This document shows positions 38,549 through 46,638 of a DNA stretch of 64,000 nucleotides, piece by piece. The notes beneath the pieces were generated by a model. It was not told the origin of the DNA. It was given only the letters and a program-made list of their open reading frames with translations, and made no database searches. The stretch is from assembly GCF_018861125.1 (NCBI RefSeq), contig NZ_JAHKQN010000013.1, positions 598,599 to 662,598 of the forward strand, read 5' to 3'. The DNA comes from Cellulophaga baltica. Its GTDB lineage: Bacteria; Bacteroidota; Bacteroidia; Flavobacteriales; Flavobacteriaceae. Made by a program: the position numbers and the translations under genes. Positions within the stretch are counted from its first letter, which is position 1. The number at the start of each line of letters is the position of its first letter.

Positions 38549-39472
38549 ATGATGATGATGAAACAACCACTATTAATACTTCTAATTTTACTAAGCTTAC
38601 CCACAATAGTTAGTTCTCAACTAGCAAAAAAAGATACTATTCGAGTTTTCTATTTAGGCGGACAATCAAATATGGATGGTCACGGAAGTCTGTCTGACTT
38701 GCCAAAAGAACTAAAATCTGAATTTGAAAATGTTTACATATTTCATGGAAATCCTGCACCAGATGAAAATAAAAATGGTGGACAAGGTGTATGGGATAAA
38801 TTAAAACCAGGACATGGAAAACTGTTTTTATCAAACCTTAAAGAAAATAAACTTTCTAATTATTTTGGTATAGAATTGTCTTTTGCAAAAAAACTACAAA
38901 CCCTTTACCCTAACGATAAAATTGCACTAATAAAATATTCAAAAGGCGGTACATCAATTGATACTTTAGCATCAAGAAATGCTGGCACTTGGGAACCGGA
39001 TTTTAATGGCAAAACAGGAATTAACCAATACGATCATTTTTTAAACACAGTCCGTTTAGCAACTGAAACAAACGATATTGATAAAAATGGTATAACAGAT
39101 GTTCTTGTACATAGCGGGATTATTTGGATGCAAGGCGAAAGTGATGCGCATAATGAAGAGGTAGCAAAACGCTATTACGATAACTTAAAAAGACTACTAG
39201 ATTTAGTTCGTGCTTCATTTAGAACAGGTGATATGCCGGTTGTAATTGGGAAAATTTCAGACTCAGGGAACAACAAAAATGGAAAGGTTTGGGAATACGG
39301 AGAATTAGTGCAATATGCACAAGAAAAGTTTGCTCTTACAGACAAGAACGCTACAATTGTTAGGAGTACAAAAAACTACAAATATTCTGATAAATGGCAT
39401 TATGATAGTGAAGGTTATATTGATTTAGGTGAAAAATTTGCTGATGCAATTTACCAACTGAACCACGAATAA
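38549..39472 (+). CDS. SASA/SGNH carbohydrate esterase
   Basis: 307 residues with a signal peptide (to VSSQ) after four or so Met codons in a row. The SGNH hydrolase blocks are present: GGQSNMDGHG (nucleophile Ser), the conserved Gly/Asn regions, GIIWMQGESDA, and the C-terminal Asp-His in DKWHYDSEGY. This is the sialate O-acetylesterase (SASA) type used to remove acetyl groups from sugars in the periplasm. It forms a tandem with a shorter paralogue 26 bp downstream. The exact sugar is unknown. Confidence 0.88.
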   Translation: MMMMKQPLLILLILLSLPTIVSSQLAKKDTIRVFYLGGQSNMDGHGSLSDLPKELKSEFENVYIFHGNPAPDENKNGGQGVWDKLKPGHGKLFLSNLKENKLSNYFGIELSFAKKLQTLYPNDKIALIKYSKGGTSIDTLASRNAGTWEPDFNGKTGINQYDHFLNTVRLATETNDIDKNGITDVLVHSGIIWMQGESDAHNEEVAKRYYDNLKRLLDLVRASFRTGDMPVVIGKISDSGNNKNGKVWEYGELVQYAQEKFALTDKNATIVRSTKNYKYSDKWHYDSEGYIDLGEKFADAIYQLNHE

Positions 39473-39498
39473 TTAATTACAAAAATCAACTACGGTAC

Positions 39499-40314
39499 AT
39501 GAAATATTTAGTAATCTCTTTTATATTCCTATTAGTAACTCACAACCTCAACGCACAACATAAACCATGGGATAAAAACTTTCCGAAGGAAGAACTTAAA
39601 ATAATCAAAATACCAAATAAAGAAAATGTTTGGGTATTTATAATGGCGGGCCAATCAAACATGGCTGGTAGAGCATTTGTAGCTCCGCAAGACACCATAA
39701 CAAACAAAAGAATATTAACAATAAATAAAACTAATGATTTAATATATGCCAAAGAGCCTTTTCATTTTTATGAATCGAAGATGAAAGGTTTAGATTTAGG
39801 CATGTCATTCAGTAAAACATTATTAGCCAAAATACCCGATTCTGTTTCTATTTTAATACTACCAACTGCGGTTGGTGGAAGTTCCATTGAACAATGGTTA
39901 GAAAACAAAAATCACAGGAGTGTCTCGCTTTTTGAAAATTTTGAAAAAAAAGTAACATTAGGTAAAACGTACGGAACCATAAAAGGTATTTTGTGGCACC
40001 AAGGAGAAAGTAATACTGCAAAACAAACTACAATTGATAACTATGACAAAAACCTTGGTTTATTACTTACCAGATTCAGAACAGTTGCTAATAACGATAG
40101 ATTACCAGTAATAATTGGAGAAATTGGGAGTTATTCTAAAAATAAGGAGAACTGGAAACAACTAAACTCTAAAATATGGGCTTATGTCAAGACTGATGTT
40201 TTTACAAAAGTTGTTGCTACACAAGACTTAACACACAAAGGTGATCAACTTCATTTTAACGCTAAAAGCATTCGAATATTAGGGAAACGATATGCTGAAA
40301 AATTTTTAGAATAA
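39499..40314 (+). CDS. SASA/SGNH carbohydrate esterase, second copy
   Basis: 271 residues, signal peptide to NAQ. Blocks: MAGQSNMAGRA, LPTAVGGSSIEQW, GILWHQGESNTA, and C-terminal THKGDQLHFNAKSIRILG. It is a clear but diverged relative of the preceding gene, so the pair arose by old duplication or the two act on different acetyl positions. The start 26 bp after its neighbour implies one transcript. Confidence 0.88.
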   Translation: MKYLVISFIFLLVTHNLNAQHKPWDKNFPKEELKIIKIPNKENVWVFIMAGQSNMAGRAFVAPQDTITNKRILTINKTNDLIYAKEPFHFYESKMKGLDLGMSFSKTLLAKIPDSVSILILPTAVGGSSIEQWLENKNHRSVSLFENFEKKVTLGKTYGTIKGILWHQGESNTAKQTTIDNYDKNLGLLLTRFRTVANNDRLPVIIGEIGSYSKNKENWKQLNSKIWAYVKTDVFTKVVATQDLTHKGDQLHFNAKSIRILGKRYAEKFLE

Positions 40315-40336
40315 AGTACTTACCCTTCTTTTAAAT

Positions 40337-40373
40337 AAAACACCTTGCAAATAATATTTGTAAAGTGTTTTTT
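40337..40373 (+). terminator. Terminator after the esterases, repeated copy B
   Basis: 35 of 37 bases match copy A at 38480-38516. One outer stem pair is lost, but the inner CAAAT/ATTTG pairing is perfect; T7 follows. Confidence 0.85.
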
Positions 40374-40437
40374 TATAAATTTAAGTGTACTATTAAACTT
40401 ACTAGTACACGTACGTCATATACCATTACAAAAGAAA

Positions 40438-41007
40438 ATGGAAAATCTAATTAATTACATACAATCCAGAATTCCTTTAACTCAAAATTATATTGATTTA
40501 ATCAAAAAGCACTTTGTCTCTGAAGAAGTACCAGCTCAAACTAATCTTTTAAAAGAAGGAAAAGTTGAGCGATATATTTATTTTTTAGATACTGGAATTG
40601 TAAAAGGATATCAAAATATTGACGGGAAGATTATCATACAGCATCTTGTAGCAGAACAAGATTTCTTCACATCTTTAGATAGTTTTATGACAGAAACACC
40701 GTCATTAGATTATTACGAAACTGTAATAGAGTCAAGAGTTTTAAAAATATCGAAACCGGATTTTGACATTTTACAAAAGGAAACAGAATTTTGGGCAATA
40801 TTTGTCAAAGAAGTAACCAACGAACATTTAAGTTCCAAACTAGAGCGTGTTAAAGATTTTCAAATTTTAACGGCAAAAGAACGTTATCTAAAATTTGTAA
40901 ATCAGCATCCAAAATTAGCTTTGAATGTATCTATTGACAATATCGCTTCTTTTTTAGGAATGGAACCTCAATCCTTAAGTCGTATCAGAAAACAAATCGC
41001 TTTCTAA
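40438..41007 (+). CDS. Crp/Fnr-family transcriptional regulator
   Basis: I use the ATG at 40438 (MENLINYIQS). The 189-residue protein has a cyclic-nucleotide-binding-like beta-roll (about 25-115, VERYIYFLDTGIVKGY) and a C-terminal helix-turn-helix (about 150-189, VSIDNIASFLGMEPQSLSRI). The Arg and Glu that bind cAMP are not evident, so the ligand is unknown. The next gene, an NAD-dependent epimerase/reductase, starts 61 bp later on the same strand and may be its target. Confidence 0.9.
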   Translation: MENLINYIQSRIPLTQNYIDLIKKHFVSEEVPAQTNLLKEGKVERYIYFLDTGIVKGYQNIDGKIIIQHLVAEQDFFTSLDSFMTETPSLDYYETVIESRVLKISKPDFDILQKETEFWAIFVKEVTNEHLSSKLERVKDFQILTAKERYLKFVNQHPKLALNVSIDNIASFLGMEPQSLSRIRKQIAF

Positions 41008-41068
41008 CAAATGTTATTTCTAACCTCTTAATATCTATCGAAATTTGCTCAAACAAAATTTAAAAATT

Positions 41069-42082
41069 ATGCGCAACGAAATTTCATTAGTAACAGGAGG
41101 AACAGGACATTTAGGAAACAACTTAGTTAGGTTTTTACTTTCAAATAATCAAACCGTAAGAACTACTGTTAGAAACACTAAAAACACTAAACCTTTTGAA
41201 GGTTTAGAATGCGAAGTTGTACAGGCAGACCTTATGGATAGGGCATCACTTAAAAAAGCATTTCAAGGAGTTACCAACTTATATGCCGTGGCTGCAAACT
41301 TTAGTATGTGGGCAAAAAATCCAAAAGAGGAAATTTATGACAACAACATGCAAGGAACTCAAAATGTATTCGATATGGCAAAAGAATGTGGAGTTAAAAA
41401 CATTGTTTATGTAAGTTCTGTTGCATCTTTAGATTTTACCAAATTACCCGCAAATGTTGATAATGGTTATAATAAAGACCGCAGAAATTGGTATTATAAC
41501 TCTAAAAACGATTCAGATAAATTAGCTTTAGAATTGGGTGAAAAATACTGTATCAGAACCGTTTTAATTTTGCCTTCTGCTATGATTGGAAGTGAAGCTC
41601 ACAAATTAAGTTACAGTAATAACTTAGTACATCAAGCTTTAAATGGAGAGATTCCTGTAGATACAAATATGACTTTAAATTGGGTAGATGTAAAAGATGT
41701 TGCTTTTGGTGCTTATCAAGCCATGCAAAAAGGTAGAAATGGAGAACGTTACATTTTATCCAACAAACACCACACTACGGTACAAGAAACAGTAAAAATA
41801 GCATCAGAATTATACCCTGAACTAAAATTAAAAACACCTAAAAAAGTACCGAAATGTTTATTGTATTCTGTTGCAGGATTAATGGGATTTAGCAGTAAAT
41901 TGACAGGAAAAGAACCTTTATTAATGAAACATTACATAGATATGTTTTATGGCTTAAAACAAGATTATGATATTAGTAAATCTAGAAAAGAATTAGACTA
42001 CAACCCAAAATCTTCAAGAAAAGCTTTGGAAGATGCTTTGGCTTATTTAAAAAACGATTGGAAAAAAGAAAACAGTATATAA
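41069..42082 (+). CDS. NAD-dependent epimerase / reductase (extended SDR)
   Basis: 337 residues from the ATG at 41069. The Rossmann motif is VTGGTGHLGNNL (TGxxGxxG), with an acidic segment (EVVQADLMD) after it. The catalytic region shows YVSSVAS and a Tyr/Lys pair that is less canonical (RNWYYNSKNDSDKLALELG, YxxxK as Y-xx-K spacing near 150). It resembles dihydroflavonol-4-reductase-like SDRs. The substrate is not known. A 74-bp repeat begins 2 bases after its stop. Confidence 0.85.
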   Translation: MRNEISLVTGGTGHLGNNLVRFLLSNNQTVRTTVRNTKNTKPFEGLECEVVQADLMDRASLKKAFQGVTNLYAVAANFSMWAKNPKEEIYDNNMQGTQNVFDMAKECGVKNIVYVSSVASLDFTKLPANVDNGYNKDRRNWYYNSKNDSDKLALELGEKYCIRTVLILPSAMIGSEAHKLSYSNNLVHQALNGEIPVDTNMTLNWVDVKDVAFGAYQAMQKGRNGERYILSNKHHTTVQETVKIASELYPELKLKTPKKVPKCLLYSVAGLMGFSSKLTGKEPLLMKHYIDMFYGLKQDYDISKSRKELDYNPKSSRKALEDALAYLKNDWKKENSI

Positions 42083-42084
42083 AA

Positions 42085-42158
42085 AACTGTAGGAAAAAAA
42101 TCCTATGTTCTTTCTGATTTATAGCTAAATTTAATAGTTTTTAGTCTTAAGAGGTATA
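42085..42158 (+). repeat. 74-bp direct repeat, copy 1
   Basis: Matches 43631-43704 at 66 of 74 positions without gaps by my alignment, with an exact 37-base stretch from 42108 (tctttctgat onward) to 42144. It follows the epimerase stop directly. The strand is nominal; no coding frame is evident. Confidence 0.9.
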
Positions 42159-42308
42159 AAAAAACAGAGTATTAATTCTTAACCGAAAGTTCTGTGAAAA
42201 TCAAAAAAGTAGACTAAATAATAAATTGAAAGAATAGTGCTTATCACCTGTCCTATGTTTTTTATGCTGAACATTACAACAAATTACCACTAAAAACAAA
42301 AACCTGAA

Positions 42309-42806
42309 TTGAAAAATAAACTGAATTTACTCTTACTATCAAGTTTTCTTTTAGCTATAATACTTGTTATTTGGATTTATTACCAAACAACTCATAGAAT
42401 TGGAGATATTGTGTTTGATGAAAATATTGACAATTACGACTTTATAGTTTGTAATGAAAATAGAATTAAACAATACTACTCTGTAGGTACTAATTATCAA
42501 GGTGGAGAAAAAACTATAAAAAAAGAACTAAATGAACTTATAAATTATATGAGTTTTAATGAATCAGGTATTATAACTTACAGATTTGTAATTAATTGCA
42601 AAAATAAAGTAGGTAGGTTTCGAGTAAAAATGATTGATCAAGACTTAAAAGAAAACAGTTTTAAATCTAATAATATAAAACAAATTCAAGAATCAATAAA
42701 AAATTTGAATGGTTGGAAAGCAGGCAAATGGAAAGGTGAATTCGTTGATAGTTATTATATATTGAATTTTAAAATTAAAAATGGTAAAATCACAGATATA
42801 TTCTAA
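42309..42806 (+). CDS. Unrecognised single-pass membrane protein
   Basis: 165 residues, TTG start at 42309 (no upstream or nearby ATG). One N-terminal membrane helix (LLLLSSFLLAIILVIWIYY) is followed by about 135 soluble residues with no motif I know. It lies 5 bp before the TPR gene, so the two are probably co-transcribed. Both lie between the two 74-bp repeats. The function cannot be called. Confidence 0.65.
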   Translation: MKNKLNLLLLSSFLLAIILVIWIYYQTTHRIGDIVFDENIDNYDFIVCNENRIKQYYSVGTNYQGGEKTIKKELNELINYMSFNESGIITYRFVINCKNKVGRFRVKMIDQDLKENSFKSNNIKQIQESIKNLNGWKAGKWKGEFVDSYYILNFKIKNGKITDIF

Positions 42807-42811
42807 TTATA

Positions 42812-43615
42812 ATGAAAAATTTTATCAAAATAATTAAAGTGATTTTCACAATTTTGCTTTTCGCATTTTTAATAGCAATTGCATACTTTATAGCACTAGG
42901 ACCAAAAGAAAGAAGATTGGAAATTGCTGAAAATCTTCAAAGTCTTTATTTTTCACAAAGTATGTTTGACATTTTAAAATTACAAAATCCAGATTATTCA
43001 GATGCGTATTTTGAACAATCCGTAGCTTTCAACAAAAGTGGTGAATACGCAAAAGGCTTTGAACTTTTAGATAAAGCTGTAGAACTTGACCCAAAATTGC
43101 ATTTAGGATATCGAGGTTGGATCAAATTGAGAAAATTACGAGACTTTGACAATGCGTTAAGTGATTTTAATACTTTAGATAGTTTAACTCCAAAATTTGT
43201 AGATGCCCCTTGGGGAGAAGATATTGACTTTTTGCGAGGAGAATGTTATTTCGGAAAAAAAGACTATCAAAAAGCGATTGAATTTTTTAAACAAAATATT
43301 AAAAACCAAAAAAAGGGTTGGGTTGATATTTATAGTTTCGTTTATCTTGGACTTTGTGAATACGAACTCGGGAATTACGAAAAAGCTATATCGGAATTTC
43401 AACGAGCTTTAAATCAATCTGAATTTACACCAGAATCCTATTATGGAATGGCAAGAGCCTACCAAAAAATTGGACAAGTGGATAATGCAAAAGAAAATAT
43501 TTTAAAAGCAGAAAGTAATATAAGTTACAAGAGAGATGATATGTATAATGAGTTTCTTAATGAAATATATTTATCTGAAATATTGGATTTTAAACAAAGT
43601 TTGAACTTAAAATAA
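42812..43615 (+). CDS. Membrane-anchored tetratricopeptide-repeat protein
   Basis: 267 residues. An N-terminal membrane helix (about 8-28, VIFTILLFAFLIAIAYFIA) is followed by about five TPR units (YFEQSVAFNKSGEYAKGFEL, FLRGECYFGKKDYQKAIEFF, YLGLCEYELGNYEKAISEFQ, YYGMARAYQKIGQVDNAKEN). TPRs mediate protein contact; no enzyme domain is seen. It pairs with the upstream membrane protein inside the repeat-bounded block. Confidence 0.85.
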   Translation: MKNFIKIIKVIFTILLFAFLIAIAYFIALGPKERRLEIAENLQSLYFSQSMFDILKLQNPDYSDAYFEQSVAFNKSGEYAKGFELLDKAVELDPKLHLGYRGWIKLRKLRDFDNALSDFNTLDSLTPKFVDAPWGEDIDFLRGECYFGKKDYQKAIEFFKQNIKNQKKGWVDIYSFVYLGLCEYELGNYEKAISEFQRALNQSEFTPESYYGMARAYQKIGQVDNAKENILKAESNISYKRDDMYNEFLNEIYLSEILDFKQSLNLK

Positions 43616-43630
43616 CTGGTTAAAACAAAG

Positions 43631-43704
43631 AACTGAGGTAAAAAAATCCTATATTCTTTCTGATTTATAGCTAAATTTAATAGTTTTTAGACTTGAGATA
43701 TATA
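43631..43704 (+). repeat. 74-bp direct repeat, copy 2
   Basis: 66 of 74 positions equal copy 1 at 42085-42158. It starts 15 bp after the TPR stop, so each copy follows the 3' end of a gene, with 1.47 kb between them. Confidence 0.9.
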
Positions 43705-43749
43705 TAATTATATTTCTCAATTTTTGAGCTTAACCAGAGATTTTTGCCT

Positions 43750-43792
43750 GTTTGCTACGCCTGATTTTCTTACGGAAAATATTCGCACAAAG
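43750..43792. repeat. Imperfect hairpin element in non-coding gap
   Basis: A TTTGCTACGCCTGATTTTC stretch, then a loop, then GAAAAT and GCACAAA. The inner stem ATTTTC/GAAAAT (43764-43769, 43775-43780) is exact; the outer TTTGC/GCACAAA pairing is partial. Its higher GC content and phrasing differ from the surroundings. It recalls palindromic elements I have seen after accessory genes in Flavobacteria; I cannot confirm this. Confidence 0.35.
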
Positions 43793-43892
43793 CCATACAC
43801 TATTCTTATAAATAAACATTGGCTAAATTTGAATATACACAATACTTATGTTATACATAAATAATCGTAATTAATTTTTACTTCATTAAAAA

Positions 43893-43930
43893 ACTAAAAA
43901 AATAGTTGTTACAACTAAAAAAATAGTTGT
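43893..43930. promoter_or_regulatory. Tandem BlaI-type operators
   Basis: The 17-mer ACTAAAAAAATAGTTGT occurs at 43893-43909 and again at 43914-43930, a period of 21 bp (two helical turns). Between them TAGTTGT-T-ACAACTA (43903-43917) is a perfect palindrome, and ACAACTA-A6-TAGTTGT (43911-43930) a second. This matches BlaI/MecI operators built on TACA/TGTA half-sites. The last base lies 26 bp from the blaI-like ATG. Confidence 0.85.
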
Positions 43931-43956
43931 ATATTCATTCCATTAAAAATTATATA

Positions 43957-44322
43957 ATGGAAAAACTAACCAATAAAGAAGAAGAATTGATGAAAATTCT
44001 TTGGGATTTGGAAAAGGCATTTGTTAAAGAAATTGCATCAAAAATGTCAAACCCGAAACCACACTATAATACTTTATCTACCGTAATTAGAAAACTTGAA
44101 GATAAAGGATACGTAAATCATGAGACATTTGGTAATACTCATCGTTATTATCCAATTATAAAAAAAGCAGAATATAGAAAGAAATTTATGAGTAACGCCA
44201 TAGAAAGCTATTTCGAAAACTCATATAAAAATGTTGTTTCATTTTTTGCCAAAAATGAAAAAATTAGTATTGAGGAATTAAAGGAGGTTATTGAGCAAAT
44301 AGAAAAGAATAAAAAAAACTAA
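43957..44322 (+). CDS. BlaI/MecI/CopY-family repressor
   Basis: I start at the ATG at 43957 (MEKLTNKEEELMKILWDLE). The 121-residue protein has the winged helix of the family (KAFVKEIASKM, YNTLSTVIRKLEDKGYVNHE) and the C-terminal dimerisation helices (ESYFENSYKNVVSFFAKNEK). Operators for it lie just upstream, so it represses itself and the M56 gene 3 bp downstream. The M56 protein probably senses a signal and leads to BlaI cleavage. Confidence 0.93.
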   Translation: MEKLTNKEEELMKILWDLEKAFVKEIASKMSNPKPHYNTLSTVIRKLEDKGYVNHETFGNTHRYYPIIKKAEYRKKFMSNAIESYFENSYKNVVSFFAKNEKISIEELKEVIEQIEKNKKN

Positions 44323-44325
44323 ATT

Positions 44326-45507
44326 ATGGAGTCTTTTTTCATTTATATACTAAAATCTGGTTTCATACTAATTTCTTTTTATTTGGTTTATATCTTCTTT
44401 TTAAAGAAGGAAACATTTGTATGTTTTAATAGACACTTTTTAAATATTGGACTAATTTCATCTTTAATAGCTCCATTTATAAAGTATAAAATGTATCTAA
44501 ATGAAAAAATAACTTCAAGAATTGTATCACTTGAAAATTTAAATACAAACCTTAAATTTCCTACTAGTAATGAAGTTTATACTCTAAATATATTAGAACA
44601 TTTTCATTACGTATACCTTGTCGTTTCGTTAGTCTTTATTATTCGATTAATAATTAACATTAATTCATTTTATAGATATATAAGACCACTTAAAAAATAT
44701 AAAAAAGATGGCTTAAATTATATTGAAAGTGAAGAGACTGGTTCTCCTTTTTCTTTTATGAAAAACATTGTTTATAATCCTAAACAATTTTCTACGACAG
44801 AACTTAAAGATATATTAAATCACGAAAAAGAGCATTCACTCCAAGGGCATAGTTATGATATAATTTTAATGGAAATATATAAAGCTATTAACTGGTTAAA
44901 TCCTGTGGCATGGTTATATAAAAAAAGTATTGTCCAAAATCTTGAATTTCTTGCAGATACTAAAGCTATTAAAAAAGCTGATAATAGAGTAAATTATCAA
45001 AATACCATGTTAAAGCTTAGTATCCCCTCATCTAAAATTCTATTAGTAAACAATTTTTACGATCACCTAATTAAAAAAAGAATCACATTAATAAATTCAA
45101 ATAAATCTAAAAAATTAAACCTTATGAAATCATTAGTAGTAGTCCCTGCAATTATCACATTTTTTTTACTATTTAATACAAAAACAGTAGCACAAAACTA
45201 TAGTGATGATAAATCAATTATTGTTATAGAAAAAGTGGAAGGTTCTGTTGCTCAAACCGTCGATAAACTTGTTGAAAGTACTCCTGGATACGGTAAGGAT
45301 TCTAATCCTTTGTACCTAGTAGATTATATTTTACAAAATAGACAAACAATATTAGATTTACCTAATAATCAGGTTGTAACAATTGCAATCATAAAAAAGG
45401 AATATATTGAAGAAAGATATGGTAAAGGAGCTGTAGAGTCTGGTGTTGTGCAAATTATTACTAATAGAGGTCAAAAACCAGTTGTTCAAGGTCATAAAAT
45501 TAAATAA
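44326..45507 (+). CDS. M56 (BlaR1-like) membrane metallopeptidase with plug-like C-terminus
   Basis: 393 residues. Membrane helices at about 5-27, 38-55, 95-113 and 275-290 frame the zinc site HEKEH (166-170) with the third ligand E207 (NLEFLADTKAIKK), as in BlaR1/MecR1. There is no penicillin-binding sensor domain. Residues about 300-393 instead resemble a TonB-receptor plug (NPLYLVDYILQ, YGKGAVESGVVQIITNRG). It is paired with BlaI and probably senses envelope stress. A decayed lipoprotein gene follows. Confidence 0.88.
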   Translation: MESFFIYILKSGFILISFYLVYIFFLKKETFVCFNRHFLNIGLISSLIAPFIKYKMYLNEKITSRIVSLENLNTNLKFPTSNEVYTLNILEHFHYVYLVVSLVFIIRLIININSFYRYIRPLKKYKKDGLNYIESEETGSPFSFMKNIVYNPKQFSTTELKDILNHEKEHSLQGHSYDIILMEIYKAINWLNPVAWLYKKSIVQNLEFLADTKAIKKADNRVNYQNTMLKLSIPSSKILLVNNFYDHLIKKRITLINSNKSKKLNLMKSLVVVPAIITFFLLFNTKTVAQNYSDDKSIIVIEKVEGSVAQTVDKLVESTPGYGKDSNPLYLVDYILQNRQTILDLPNNQVVTIAIIKKEYIEERYGKGAVESGVVQIITNRGQKPVVQGHKIK

Positions 45508-45623
45508 TCTGAATAATAAAGACTTATTCTCAGATTTACAGAACAACAATCTACAAGGTTAGAAACTAATTTAGTGTAAAGTCCAATCTTTAACTCGTGT
45601 AAACTATGTCCTTTGGTAAACAT

Positions 45624-46012
45624 ATGAGAAACAAAAAGTACAACATATTAATTTTAGTTTTTACAATACTAATTTATGGTTGCAAGCAAAAGACTAAACC
45701 GAAAAAAATCTGAATTTAAAGTAGCTCAAGATTACACTGAATTCTCAAAAAAAATGGAAAATAGTGATACTCTCAATATTGGAGTATCATTATCAATGTG
45801 AATGTGGAGTAAATATGATCAATTACAGATAACAAAATCAAATGACAGCGTATTTCTTTAATTAAAAGAAGAATGAGTTATTAATGATGAACCGATTCAT
45901 TTTAATAAAGTTTTTTATCAATTGAAAAAATGATATGCTGAATTTAGAAAAAAGAATGGCTGATTTTGATGTTAATTTTTATATTAAATTTATTTCAGTA
46001 TTTGATAATTAA
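45624..46012 (+). pseudogene. Decayed lipoprotein gene
   Basis: ATG at 45624 gives MRNKKYNILILVF and a lipobox ending ILIYGC, then stops after 29 codons. The reading continues in the +1 frame (SEFKVAQDYTEFSKKMENSD) past several internal stops (near 45800, 45861, 45874 and 45931), then in a third frame (MLNLEKRMADFDVNFYIKF) to TAA at 46010-46012. The pattern of two frameshifts and four stops is that of a dead gene. The family is not recognised. It lies in the order where BlaI/M56 loci often carry a target gene. Confidence 0.8.
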
Positions 46013-46081
46013 ATTATGGCTCTTACAGAAAAAACTAATTAAAGTTTACTATTTTAATAGCAACAAAAATTGGTGAAAAAC

Positions 46082-46555
46082 ATGCAACAAATCAATATTC
46101 ATATACGCGAAGCTAAACTATCAGATTTAAAAATTTTAAAAGACTTTGAACAAGGGGTAGTTGAATATGAAAGAGCATTTTCTCCAACTTTAATTAAAGG
46201 CGAAATTTCATATTATGATATTGAAGGGTTAATTAAAAATGAAGAATCAGATTTAATAGTTGCCGTTATAGATGATGTTGTTGTAGGTTCTGGCTATTTA
46301 CTGGTAAAAGATTCTAAACCGTATAAAAAACCTTCTAAATATGCTTATTTGGGCTTTATGTATGTATTACCAGAATACCGAGGTAAAGGAATCAATGGTA
46401 AAATAATTGAAGTTTTAATGACAAAAGCAAAAAATAGAAACCTTACTGAAATTCAGTTAGATGTTTATGCTGAAAATAAAAGTGCTATAAGTGCTTACAC
46501 CAGAAGAGGTTTTAAACCTGATACTTTAAAAATGAGATTAAATACTGAAGGTTAA
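46082..46555 (+). CDS. GNAT N-acetyltransferase
   Basis: 157 residues from the ATG at 46082 (or four codons more from TTG/GTG starts upstream). The GNAT fold is complete with the acetyl-CoA loop PEYRGKGINGKII and the C-terminal VYAENKSAISAYTRRGFKP motif. The substrate is unknown. It stands alone after the decayed lipoprotein gene and 83 bp before the PqqB-like gene. Confidence 0.88.
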   Translation: MQQINIHIREAKLSDLKILKDFEQGVVEYERAFSPTLIKGEISYYDIEGLIKNEESDLIVAVIDDVVVGSGYLLVKDSKPYKKPSKYAYLGFMYVLPEYRGKGINGKIIEVLMTKAKNRNLTEIQLDVYAENKSAISAYTRRGFKPDTLKMRLNTEG

Positions 46556-46638
46556 AACGAAATAGAAAACAGTTAATAATTGATACATTTGAACTTATAA
46601 ATAAGCTACTAATTTGTTTATAGTTGTTAATTATTGCT

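Noticed and set aside
42085-43704. The 74-bp repeats as a CRISPR array
   Set aside because: Only two copies 1.5 kb apart with genes between; no spacer series.
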